In this document: piece by piece, positions 38,890 to 47,628 of the stretch
Position numbering within the stretch: position 1 is the first letter of the stretch
Layout: each line of letters starts with the position of its first letter
Virus record (IMG/VR): IMGVR_UViG_3300028864_000019
Coordinates: 47,870-111,869 of that record
DNA: 64,000 nucleotides
DNA from: a virus
Direction: 5' to 3' (one strand)
Program-made: the position numbers and the translations under genes
Notes under the pieces: model-generated
The model's input: only the letters and a program-made list of their open reading frames with translations
What the model was told of the DNA's origin: nothing
The model's database searches: none

Positions 38890-41658
38890 ATGGCGATGAA
38901 TAAACAAATTAAACTATATTCTATAAACTTAGGAATGGTTAAAACAGGAGATGAAAAGCAATTATATTCAATGAAGTATGTAAATGATGGCTCTATGTTC
39001 AGAATTAAGCAAAATTTATCAAATAGAATAAAGAATAAACTGGATACTACAGAGTGGACAAGCGAATGTAATACTATTTTTAAAAAGGAATTAAAAGAAA
39101 ATATATTATATAAAATTATTAATCGAGAAAATAAAAAAATAACTAAAATGATACATAACACAATTAATGATTTTAATGAAGTTAGATACGTAGATAGTAA
39201 ATATTTTAAAGAAACTAATGTAATTGCATTCTTTGATAATGTGCTTACAAGAACATTAAAATTAGAAAGTGAAGAACCTACTTTAGACTTTATAGTAATT
39301 GAAGTAGGAAATACTGATATGCTAATAGTAAAACAAGTAATAGAAAAAGGATTAATTATAATAAGTAGAGAAATGGAATATGATAAGGTAATTTCAGTTG
39401 ATAATAAATATAAATTCTTTACTGCTGGAGCTGGGCAAACTCGTCAAAAGAAATTTATGATGATAAAGGAAGATGTTTGGAAAACTTACGAAGAAACATT
39501 AATGTGTGGATTGACTATAGAGCAAGTCAATAAAGTAGGGGGAATGAACATAAATAAGTTTAATGCATATTTAAGTTTGAATAATTCGGCTTCGGAAGTG
39601 GTAGAAAATTTTGATATAGATAAATGTATTGTAGTGGACGATTTTACAGAAATAATAAATGATACAGTTGATTATATTACAAGAGATGATGAAGTAGATA
39701 ACGGGATAACAGAATATACTACAAAAGGAGGCAAGAAAGTCAAACGAAAAAATAAAAAAACTGATTGGAGTATAAAAAGAGAAAAGAAAGATATATCTTT
39801 TGATTTTATGGATGGAGCAGGAATTTGTTTAAGTAATGTATTCAATAAAAATACTCAAATAAGATTACCTTGGTTTAAGGGCTTGTTATGTCCCATAAAT
39901 TATAAAAAATACATAGAAGAAAATAAGGATTGTTCTGTAAAGGTAAAAGACATATATGGAAAAGAGTATGATATTTTAGAAGATGATATTCAAGTTATAT
40001 TTACAAAAAGTCAGTTCAAAATGTGGAAATTCTATAAAGATTGGAATGAATATAAAACATATTTCAAGAAATATGAATGCACATGTAATAAATGTATGGA
40101 AGATGAAGACAAATTAAAGAATATGAGAATAAATTATCAAATGCTTCAAACTCTTACAGAAATGAGTGATGAAGAAATAGAATATTTAACTAAAGATGTT
40201 AAATCGTTAGTTAATGAAGTACATAGTAGTAAAGATAAACAACTTGAATTTTTAGGAGCAACCCTTGAAACAAAATATAGGGATTATATGCAAGAAATAA
40301 TAAGGTTGTACCCCGAGATACTAACAAGCAAGTACATAAAAAAACAACTAAGTGATACAATTACAAGCTTTAAGAAGGAAGCAAATAGTGGAAGAATCAA
40401 ACTTCATGCAAAAAGAACTTTTATAATACCAGACTTAATACATTTTATGAGTGTATTATTTGGAAATGGACAAGACTATGCACTAGGTGAAAATGAAGTA
40501 TTCTTCAATACATATAAAGATAGTAAAAGACTAGCATTATTACGTTCTCCTCATTTAAGCCGAGAATGGTGCTTAAGAAACAATATAAGTAATGAAAAAA
40601 CAAAGTACTTTAAAACTAATGGAATATATGTGAGTGCTAAAGATTTGGCTTATTTGGTATTAATGTTCGATGTAGATGGAGATGAAGCCTTAGTTGTTGA
40701 GGATTGTGAGGAACAAAAATGGTTATTAGATTTGGCTGAAAAACAAATGAGTGAGTTAGTTCCTTTATATTACGAAATGGGTGGGGGAGAAGGAAAAGTT
40801 ATAAATCCTATAAACATATTCAACTCTTTAAAATTTGTATATGAGAAGTCCAATATAGGTAAGGTTAGCAATACATTGACAAATATATTTTCAAAAGATG
40901 ATTCTGAAAAAAATATGGATAACATAAAAAAGCTATGTGCATATAATAACTGGATAATTGATAGTGCAAAAAAATTAGAGCTTCCTAAACTGCCAAAAGA
41001 TATAAAACAACTAATGAATAATAAATTATATCCATACTTTTTTCAATTTGCAAAGAACAAAAAAAGAAATGAGTGTAGAGATATAGGAAACGGAGTAATT
41101 GATAGAATTTGTAAGAGTATTAGCAATATAAAAAATACAGATTTTGATTATTCAAAAGGGTTTGGAAGATTTAATTTAAAGAAATTATTACATAATAACA
41201 AAATAGAAATAGATTATAATGTTATTGATTTTTATTTGAAGTTAGAAAATAGTACAAGAATACTTATTAATCAATATGCAACTAAATATAAGGAGGAAGA
41301 TGCAGAATTTAATTATAAAGAATTAGCTTATAATCAAGCTAAAGAAGATACCTTAAAATATTCAAAAGAGATGAATATTGATTATTTAGATTTAATAGAT
41401 ATGATAATTAAATATGCATTTAATGAGGACGAAATGAAACTAGCTTTTATATTTAATGTATTTGGAGCAGTAATAATCAATAATCTAAATAACAATTTAG
41501 AATTATCATTAAATGATGAGACTGTTGAAATGTGTGATTGTTGTGGCAAAAGATTTGAAAAGAAGTCAAATAATGCAAAATATTGTTATAAGTGTGCTAA
41601 AGACATAGAAAAAGAACTAACAAAGGAAAGAGTAAGAAAATTTAGAAATAAAGAATAA
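38890..41658 (+). CDS. single-chain two-barrel RNA polymerase, YonO/QDE-1-like
   Basis: ATG 38890 with AAAGGAG gives 922 residues. Two blocks match the two double-psi barrels of YonO-type phage RNA polymerases and eukaryotic RNA-dependent polymerases. Block one is DGAG (308-311), QIRLPWFKG (K330). Block two is LLRSPHLSREW (about 558-568), then FDVDGDEALVVED with the catalytic acids D594, D596 and D598. NIGKVSN follows, as in the RdRp family. A zinc ribbon near the end (CDCCGKRF...CYKC) and one in the middle (CTCNKC) are extra. By family it makes RNA without host subunits; its place before the late genes suggests late transcription. Confidence 0.75.
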   Translation: MAMNKQIKLYSINLGMVKTGDEKQLYSMKYVNDGSMFRIKQNLSNRIKNKLDTTEWTSECNTIFKKELKENILYKIINRENKKITKMIHNTINDFNEVRYVDSKYFKETNVIAFFDNVLTRTLKLESEEPTLDFIVIEVGNTDMLIVKQVIEKGLIIISREMEYDKVISVDNKYKFFTAGAGQTRQKKFMMIKEDVWKTYEETLMCGLTIEQVNKVGGMNINKFNAYLSLNNSASEVVENFDIDKCIVVDDFTEIINDTVDYITRDDEVDNGITEYTTKGGKKVKRKNKKTDWSIKREKKDISFDFMDGAGICLSNVFNKNTQIRLPWFKGLLCPINYKKYIEENKDCSVKVKDIYGKEYDILEDDIQVIFTKSQFKMWKFYKDWNEYKTYFKKYECTCNKCMEDEDKLKNMRINYQMLQTLTEMSDEEIEYLTKDVKSLVNEVHSSKDKQLEFLGATLETKYRDYMQEIIRLYPEILTSKYIKKQLSDTITSFKKEANSGRIKLHAKRTFIIPDLIHFMSVLFGNGQDYALGENEVFFNTYKDSKRLALLRSPHLSREWCLRNNISNEKTKYFKTNGIYVSAKDLAYLVLMFDVDGDEALVVEDCEEQKWLLDLAEKQMSELVPLYYEMGGGEGKVINPINIFNSLKFVYEKSNIGKVSNTLTNIFSKDDSEKNMDNIKKLCAYNNWIIDSAKKLELPKLPKDIKQLMNNKLYPYFFQFAKNKKRNECRDIGNGVIDRICKSISNIKNTDFDYSKGFGRFNLKKLLHNNKIEIDYNVIDFYLKLENSTRILINQYATKYKEEDAEFNYKELAYNQAKEDTLKYSKEMNIDYLDLIDMIIKYAFNEDEMKLAFIFNVFGAVIINNLNNNLELSLNDETVEMCDCCGKRFEKKSNNAKYCYKCAKDIEKELTKERVRKFRNKE

Positions 41659-42246
41659 TCATGTAACGGAATAGAAAGTATACTCTAACACGCATGGTTA
41701 TCACGTTTATAAGTGGTCAACATAAAAAATATATTTTATAAAAATGGGTTATAAGCTAGTGATACCAACGTTTGTAGCGTTTTGGTCAAATTCTGTAAAT
41801 GGAAAAGAAAAGACTGAGAAGTCGTAAATTATCAGCACAATGTCTAAGTGTGCAAAGGAGTTGTATTGATATTAAAGTACAATCCAGTAGGGTAGATTAT
41901 GCCTAGCATATTTGCCCTACATAAAAAATAAAACAAATTAAATAAAATAAAAAGATAGTATTGCTCAATTTTGAGTTTATTATACCAACGCCCTTAAGTG
42001 GGCGAAATACCTTTCATTAATTCATTTTTCATAACTCCCTTTATTAATATTTTAATCTCTCTCCTGACATTGGCAAGGTACAAACAGGTATTCTTGCCTT
42101 GTTGGAGAAAGAAATAAGTAGGAGTAATATGAGTTTGTAATAAATTAATGTATAAAGAAATACAGATTTAATAAGATTAATTCAACTTAATTGTTGTTTT
42201 AAATAAATTATAGGGTTGCGAACTGATTACGCAAGGAGGAATAGAA
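41659..42246 (+). other. 590-bp spacer with hairpins, before the late genes
   Basis: No gene. It holds the hairpin ACCAACG...CGTTTTGGT (41764-41786, like one at 20166-20191), GTAGGG...CCCTAC (about 41889-41922), CGCCC-TTAAGT-GGGCG (41989-42004), AAATTAATGTATAAA (42142-42156) and a hairpin touching the ribosome binding site (42216-42234). It is a candidate control region for late transcription. Confidence 0.5.
42216..42240 (+). promoter_or_regulatory. hairpin abutting the ribosome binding site of the first late gene
   Basis: TTGCG-AACTGATTA-CGCAA is followed with no gap by GGAGGA. The hairpin could help or hinder ribosome loading on 42247-42717. Confidence 0.5.
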
Positions 42247-42717
42247 ATGGATAATAAAACAATTGAACAAAATAGAGATTCTTTAATTGAATCACTGATA
42301 ACCGAAGAAAATGAATTACTACAAAAGATCAAACATTCAAGAGATAATAAGGATTTTGGTACTTATAAGAATCTAATTAGAGCTTTAGCAGATGTAACTT
42401 CTTTGAAACAAAAGGAATTAGCTAATATACCTAGAGAAACTTGGATAGAAAAGAGTTCTCATTATTACGAGGGTAGAGAAATAGAAAAAGGCGATAATGA
42501 ATATATTGCCACTTGGGAACAAAAAGGTGATGAAATAAGAAATCATAGAACATTTAAAGTAGAAAAAGAAGTACCTACTATAAAAATTGAGCTGAGTAAT
42601 GATTATATTATAGAAGAAGATAGATTAACTATTCCTATGAAGATTGGGAAGTATAATTATGAAATTCATGCTAGAAAAATTGATAATAAGTGGGTTACTG
42701 AAAGCAAAAGTATATAA
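42247..42717 (+). CDS. hypothetical phage protein (156 aa)
   Basis: The N-terminal half is a helical coil (NRDSLIESLITEENELLQKIKHSRDNKDFGTYKNLIRALADVTSLKQKEL). The C-terminal half is beta (VPTIKIELSNDYIIEEDRLTIPMKIGKYNYEI). Family not recognised. It is the first late gene and has an excellent ribosome binding site. Confidence 0.6.
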   Translation: MDNKTIEQNRDSLIESLITEENELLQKIKHSRDNKDFGTYKNLIRALADVTSLKQKELANIPRETWIEKSSHYYEGREIEKGDNEYIATWEQKGDEIRNHRTFKVEKEVPTIKIELSNDYIIEEDRLTIPMKIGKYNYEIHARKIDNKWVTESKSI

Positions 42718-42736
42718 AATATAACTTTTAAATGAC

Positions 42737-42751
42737 AAATTAATGTATAAA
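42737..42751 (+). repeat. 15-bp element
   Basis: AAATTAATGTATAAA lies in the spacer before 42825-43076, about 70 bp before its ribosome binding site. Confidence 0.7.
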
Positions 42752-42824
42752 CAAATAGTAAATATCCCTAATTAAAGGGTTATAAATAAATTAAATTAAA
42801 ACAGAGAGAAAGAGGAGAAATATT

Positions 42825-43076
42825 ATGTTATTAAATAAAGATAGAAAAGAAGAGTTGTTCGCACAAGGAGAATTTAAGTCAAAAGCTGAAAGATCAAGAG
42901 TCGCTAAAGCCAATGAAGAAGCTCGAGGTGCAGAATTAAATGCAGTTATAAAAGAATATACAGATTTCTTAAAAGTTGGTGAAAAATTAGTAATTGGTAA
43001 TTTACATATAGAAAAGAAGCTAAAAGATGAAGAAGTAATTATTAAAGTTAAATATGTAGAACCAAAGGTTAAGTAA
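42825..43076 (+). CDS. small basic hypothetical protein (83 aa)
   Basis: An 83-residue charged protein (FKSKAERSRVAKANEEARGAELNAVIKEYTDFLKVGEKL) with a helical start and beta end. AGAGGAG precedes ATG 42825. No family recognised. Confidence 0.55.
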   Translation: MLLNKDRKEELFAQGEFKSKAERSRVAKANEEARGAELNAVIKEYTDFLKVGEKLVIGNLHIEKKLKDEEVIIKVKYVEPKVK

Positions 43077-43097
43077 TTAAATAAATTGGATATATCA

Positions 43098-43140
43098 AAA
43101 GAGATTTAATTGAGTTTTACTTATATTAAGTCTCTCTTTG
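43098..43140 (+). terminator. possible terminator
   Basis: AGAGATTTAAT...ATTAAGTCTCT followed by TTGAC; the T-run is weak. Confidence 0.4.
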
Positions 43141-43193
43141 ACTATTATTCACTTTGTCAATAGACATAATATATAATAGAGGGAGACTTACTT

Positions 43194-44669
43194 ATGAGCA
43201 AAAAGAATAAGGATAATGATATAATTTTAAGTTTTGTCGGTGGAAGTAGGGACGATATTTGTGGATCTGCTTTATTAATTAGCTATCCTATAGGAAATGA
43301 CAAACATAAATGCGTTTGTCTAGAATGTGGCATGATACAAGGAGAATCAAAACCAGAGATAGAATATTCAATGAATAAAAAAATGGTTGAAAATATTCCA
43401 GTAGGAGGTATTTCGGGAGTGTTTTTAATGCACTCCCACGTCTGAGTAGACCATATTGGGAACACACCTATATTTGGACAAGATATATTCAAAGGTGAAA
43501 TAATTACAACAGAAGAATGTTTAATGATATCTAAAGAATTATTAAAAGATAGTGTGTATTTACATGATTGTTTAATAAAAGGTTTAAAAGCAAAAGGGAA
43601 AAGACCTAAAAACTTATATACTGAATTAGATATGTATAAGATGTTAGAGAAGGTAAAAACAGTTGAAACACATCAAGTATATAAATTTGATGATTGGTTA
43701 AGTTATGAATTTTATAATTCTGGACATGTATTAGGTGGTACTCAATTGAAACTTACTTTTAGACTACCTAACAATAATATAAAATCCTTAGTTTACACAA
43801 GCGATTTGGGATCAGATTACAATTTAAAATATAAACCATTTGTAAAGAAAAGAGATATAATTCCTAAGGCTTCAATGTACGTTTTTGAGGCAACTTATTC
43901 AAACTCTGAAAAGTGCTTTGATAAAAATTTAGTAGAAAAAGAAAGAAATGAACTAAAAGAAACTTTAACTAAATATTTAAAAAGTGGACACCGAGTATTT
44001 TTTCCTTCCTTTTCTTTCGGGCGTACCCAAGAGTTACAATTTTTAATAAATTCGTTTTTTAAAGATGAAGAATGGTTTAATGAAATACCAGTAACAATTG
44101 ATGGAAGATTAACTAATTCTATATGTGATACTTATAGCAAGATATTAAAATATGATGAATTTGAGGACTGGGAGAGAATAAAAAACTGGAAGAATTTTCG
44201 TTATAATAAAGAATATAAAGGTACTTTGGGAATATTATCTAAAAGAGAATGTGGAATTTACATAAGTTCTAGTGGATTTGTTCAACCTAAAACACGTAGT
44301 TGTGACTATGTTAAAAATTTTATGGGAGTTACAGGAGATCTAATTTGTTTCGTAGGATATTACGGAGCTGAAGGTTCAATTTCTCATGAATTAGTTACTA
44401 GACCAATAGGCACTCCTATTAAAATTGATGGAAGTACATTAATAAAAAGTTGTGATGTTCTTACTCAGAAAACATTTTCGAGCCACATTCAACAAGAAGA
44501 AATTTTTAGCTACTGGAGTCAAATAAACACAAATAAGATTCTAATACACCATTGTACTGAAGAAGGAAAAATTGAAATGAAAGAAAAGGGAACTGAATAT
44601 CTACAAAGTAAAAATAAAACAACTAAAATTGTAGGAGTAAGTAAATTTGCTTCACAATTCATTTTATAA
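43194..44669 (+). CDS. beta-CASP metallo-beta-lactamase RNase, interrupted by an in-frame TGA
   Basis: The two frames on either side of TGA 43443-43445 are in phase and form one 491-codon gene. The N-part ends at the metal-binding HxHxDH motif, which reads H80-S-H82-V-TGA-V-D-H. Removing six bases (for example CTGAGT) gives HSHVDHIGN exactly. The C-part has the beta-CASP landmarks: RVFFPSFSFGRTQELQFL, SSSGFVQP, GYYGAEGSISHEL and SSHIQQEE...ILIHHC. Intact relatives (RNase J/CPSF-type) cut or trim RNA. As written the enzyme is broken at its active site unless the stop is bypassed. No second ribosome binding site for the C-part is evident. Confidence 0.75.
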
Positions 44670-44671
44670 AC

Positions 44672-44686
44672 AAATTAATGTAGAAA
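44672..44686 (+). repeat. 15-bp element in a leader
   Basis: AAATTAATGTAGAAA is followed by AAGGAGAG and ATG 44703. Confidence 0.7.
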
Positions 44687-44702
44687 TAAGGAGAGAAATA
44701 GA

Positions 44703-44825
44703 ATGAAAAATTCAACTAAGCGTACATTATCAGGATTTAACTATCAGTCCTTAAATAATTTACAAAACCAACCAATTAAAATGTTAAATGAAAAGAAAAA
44801 GAATAACGAAAAGGTGGAGAAATAA
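44703..44825 (+). CDS. small basic hypothetical protein (40 aa)
   Basis: A 40-codon frame with AAGGAGAG 8 nt before the ATG. It is polar and basic (MKNSTKRTLSGFNYQSLNN...NEKKKNNEKVEK). The stop lies 2 nt before the next ATG, so the two genes are coupled. Function unknown. Confidence 0.5.
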   Translation: MKNSTKRTLSGFNYQSLNNLQNQPIKMLNEKKKNNEKVEK

Positions 44826-44827
44826 TT

Positions 44828-45019
44828 ATGAAAGAAACTAAAAATGTAAGTTTTTCAAAAGCAGTAATAACTGAGGAAGATGGAGAATTTAAGATTACAG
44901 AAGTTGGAAAAGATGATTCTAAAACATACAATCTAACAAATCAAATTAGAAAATGGATTGGAGAAGACGGACTAACTGTAACAATTAAAAAGGATAATGA
45001 TATACCATCTGAAGAATAA
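44828..45019 (+). CDS. small hypothetical protein (63 aa)
   Basis: A 63-residue protein (VSFSKAVITEEDGEFKITEVGKDDSKTYNLTNQIRKWIGEDGLTVTIKKD) with a small beta fold resembling YonK-type phage proteins. AAGGTGG lies upstream, inside the previous gene. YonK is a small SPbeta protein; the match is by eye and tentative. Confidence 0.55.
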   Translation: MKETKNVSFSKAVITEEDGEFKITEVGKDDSKTYNLTNQIRKWIGEDGLTVTIKKDNDIPSEE

Positions 45020-45698
45020 AATGTGAACAAAGGCATGTACTAGAAATAGACGTGACCTTTCATTAAAAGAACTGTTTTATAAGGAGTAAAAGAATAACGA
45101 TCCTTTCCCTAGTGGGGGAATAATAATACCATGATTTGCTTGGCTATTGGGTAATACATAGTCTGTTATTCAAAGATTATAAAGAACGAGGTATAGATTC
45201 CCAACAAATATTGAAGTGAGTTAGAAACTCAGACAAAGAAGAATTTTGCCCAAGTGGGAATAAGGAAATCAATACTAAAAATTTACTAATAACATACTAA
45301 ATACTACAAACAGTGAATTTTATTAGTTGGTAATATACTTACCTCATACTCAATACTTTAAGTTGAGAGAACGACAATGAAGTATTTGCCTTGTTACGGG
45401 TAAATATGGAGTCTTATTTAGAGTTTTAGGTAAACTTAGGTGTAACTAGAGATTTGATCTTGAAAAATAAAAACCTATGATACAAATACGCTTCACAATG
45501 TGCGACAAAAATACATTGTATTGATAGATGGAGGCATTCTAGCTGTACCATCGTGACTAATTGTTCATTCTAGAATGATTAGATATTGGGTTGGAATATA
45601 TCCACACAAATAATGAATTGAGTTATGATGGCTCTAACAAAAAAGATGTATTCCCTTTTGTGATATATGGGAGGTTAAATAATAATATCACATTACAC
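45020..45698 (+). other. 680-bp gene-free region before the tRNA
   Basis: No gene with a ribosome binding site. It holds small hairpins of the form CCC-NAGT-GGG (TTCCCTAGTGGGGGAA at about 45105-45120; GCCCAAGTGGG at about 45248-45258) and the palindrome CATTCTAGAATG (about 45573-45584). A non-coding RNA or remnants of further tRNAs are possible; none folds clearly by eye. Confidence 0.45.
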
Positions 45699-45788
45699 GG
45701 AGAGTTGGCAGAGTGTCCGAATGCACTGGTTTGCTAAATCAGCATACGTTTATTCGTATCGAGGGTTAGAATCCCTCACTCTCCTCCA
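45699..45788 (+). tRNA. tRNA-Ser (anticodon GCU)
   Basis: The acceptor stem GGAGAGT pairs with ACTCTCC (45778-45784). The anticodon arm CTGGT-TTGCTAA-ATCAG gives anticodon GCT (Ser, AGC/AGU). A long variable arm (CATACG-TTTATT-CGTATCG) confirms the serine type. The 3' CCA is encoded. Oddities: the T loop reads TTAGAAT rather than TTCGAAT and the discriminator base is T rather than the usual G. Confidence 0.9.
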
Positions 45789-46112
45789 AATAAAGCCTTC
45801 AACAGGATTAATGAATTACGATAGTTCTTTGTTAACTGGAAAAGCTTCCGATTATATGAAACTCGAAGTACAAGAGTTTTACCCTATGGGATTAGATGAA
45901 TAGAACATTACGGATAGGGATTAAATATTGTTCCAGATAAGTTTATTGTATAATATACCAATTTATATTATAAACTTAAATGTGCAATATGTAAATAGTA
46001 AAATGAATAGGAAATAAATTAAATATATGATAAAACTCATTGCATGTGATGTTATGAGCTTTTAATGTATTTAAAATTAATTAAAAATTAAAGAGTAAAG
46101 GGAAGATATGAG
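45789..46112 (+). other. 320-bp spacer after the tRNA
   Basis: No gene. A hairpin AAACTC...GAGTTT lies at about 45858-45880, and the terminator-like hairpin is at 46032-46064. An A/T-rich stretch follows. Confidence 0.4.
46032..46064 (+). terminator. terminator-like hairpin
   Basis: AAACTCAT, loop, ATGAGCTTTT. Confidence 0.5.
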
Positions 46113-46319
46113 ATGTTAAAAGAAGATGGAAGAATGAGTAATAAAGATAAAAAGAAACAACACAAAAAGTATAAAGATGTTAAATGTAAGAATTGCAAAA
46201 GTAATATAGATATTGATGAAAAAGTGTCTTTGCAGGATTTTGAAAAGATAGGCACAAATGAAGAATATATTTTTTATTGCAATAAATGTGGAGAAAGTAC
46301 AGATATTATAAAGCTTTAG
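46113..46319 (+). CDS. small zinc-ribbon protein (68 aa)
   Basis: Two CxxC pairs (CKNCKS near residue 26, CNKCGE near residue 57) form a zinc ribbon behind a basic N-terminus (NKDKKKQHKKYKD). ATG 46113 or ATG 46134 could start it. It probably binds nucleic acid; the family is unknown. Confidence 0.6.
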   Translation: MLKEDGRMSNKDKKKQHKKYKDVKCKNCKSNIDIDEKVSLQDFEKIGTNEEYIFYCNKCGESTDIIKL

Positions 46320-46362
46320 AAAACAAATTATGAAAGTAAAATAATAATGAGGGAGAATTATT

Positions 46363-47598
46363 ATGGAAGATGAAAGATATTTAAAATCGGAAATCGAGTC
46401 AAGAGAAAAATATATACATAGAATGTATTCTAACAAAACACAATTTAATATGATTAATAGAGAAATTGCAGAAGTAATTAATCAAGAACTTGGAACTGAC
46501 TTCCAAGAGAGTTATTTCCGTGGTATATATAAAATTTATGAAATTGCGTGTGCTGAATGTTTGGAATCTTTAAAAGGTGATAAAGCAGTAAAAAATAAAA
46601 TAGACGAAGTCACTGAATTGATTGGTGAGTTAGATGTTAAAAAGCAATTAATTCGTAATGATACTAATAAACTTAACAGAATAAAGAAAGACTTTATAAA
46701 GAATATTGAAATTGCAAATTACATAAATGAGTATATTGATAGAGAATGTGAAAACTTTCTACCTTTATCTTATAAAAGAATTGAAGATGAATCAGAAAAA
46801 ACACTAATTTGTTGCATTTCAGATTGGCATATAGGATACATTATTAAGGATTATAGAGGAAATAGTTATAATTATGAAATAGCTAAAAAGAGATTATCTA
46901 GATTCTTATCTGAAATAGAAAAAGAAATACATAAAAATGATATATCTAAAGTTATAGTAGTGCAAGCTGGAGATTTAACTGAAGGAATTTATATGCGTGG
47001 ACAAGATCAATCATATAGTTGTGAATTTAATAGTAATGAACAGATTGTTATGGCTGAGGAATTGCTATATGGATTTATTACAAGTATATCAGAAATGAAG
47101 GTAAATGTAGACTTATATTCAGTAGGTGGAAACCATCAGCGTGGAAACCAAGCTTATAAAGATGGAAATATTGAAGGAGATAACAACAATTATACCATAG
47201 TTAAGAATTTAAAGAAGTGGTTTACTTTAGCTAAGAATGATAGAGTCAACGTTTGTGATATTGATTTTAAAGAAGATTGTGGAGAGTTTGACTTAGGTTT
47301 TGGAGTTATAAAAGTTAAACATGGTGATAAAAGTCCTAAAGAAGATAAGAAATTCTATGACACAGAAACAAGTATGAATAATATAAAGTATGCTATGTTA
47401 ATAAGAGGACATTATCATAATTTTGGTGTAAGTTCACAAAATAATGGTGGGTACGTAACAACTATAGGTTCATTATTTGGTATGAATCCATATAGTGTGG
47501 ACAAACTTCAATGTACAACACATGCAAGTCAAACTCTAATTTTAGTTAACTATGATGGAGTTGAATATATAAGAGATATAAATTTACAAATCAATTAA
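46363..47598 (+). CDS. phage metallophosphoesterase (calcineurin-like)
   Basis: A helical N-terminal region (1-135) is followed by a complete metallophosphoesterase core: SDWHIGY (D-x-H), VVQAGDLTEG (GD), GGNHQRG (GNH), VKHGD and RGHYHNF (GHxH). All metal ligands are present. Such phage enzymes are often annotated as DNA repair or recombination exonucleases (SbcD-like), but the substrate is not shown. It precedes the ClpP-like gene and may be cotranscribed with it. Confidence 0.85.
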   Translation: MEDERYLKSEIESREKYIHRMYSNKTQFNMINREIAEVINQELGTDFQESYFRGIYKIYEIACAECLESLKGDKAVKNKIDEVTELIGELDVKKQLIRNDTNKLNRIKKDFIKNIEIANYINEYIDRECENFLPLSYKRIEDESEKTLICCISDWHIGYIIKDYRGNSYNYEIAKKRLSRFLSEIEKEIHKNDISKVIVVQAGDLTEGIYMRGQDQSYSCEFNSNEQIVMAEELLYGFITSISEMKVNVDLYSVGGNHQRGNQAYKDGNIEGDNNNYTIVKNLKKWFTLAKNDRVNVCDIDFKEDCGEFDLGFGVIKVKHGDKSPKEDKKFYDTETSMNNIKYAMLIRGHYHNFGVSSQNNGGYVTTIGSLFGMNPYSVDKLQCTTHASQTLILVNYDGVEYIRDINLQIN

Positions 47599-47628
47599 AA
47601 TAAAATAAAGGATTAATGGTGAAAAGTT

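Noticed and set aside
45721-45903. 60-codon open frame overlapping the tRNA
   Set aside because: It starts inside the tRNA-Ser, has no ribosome binding site, and its first third is tRNA sequence.
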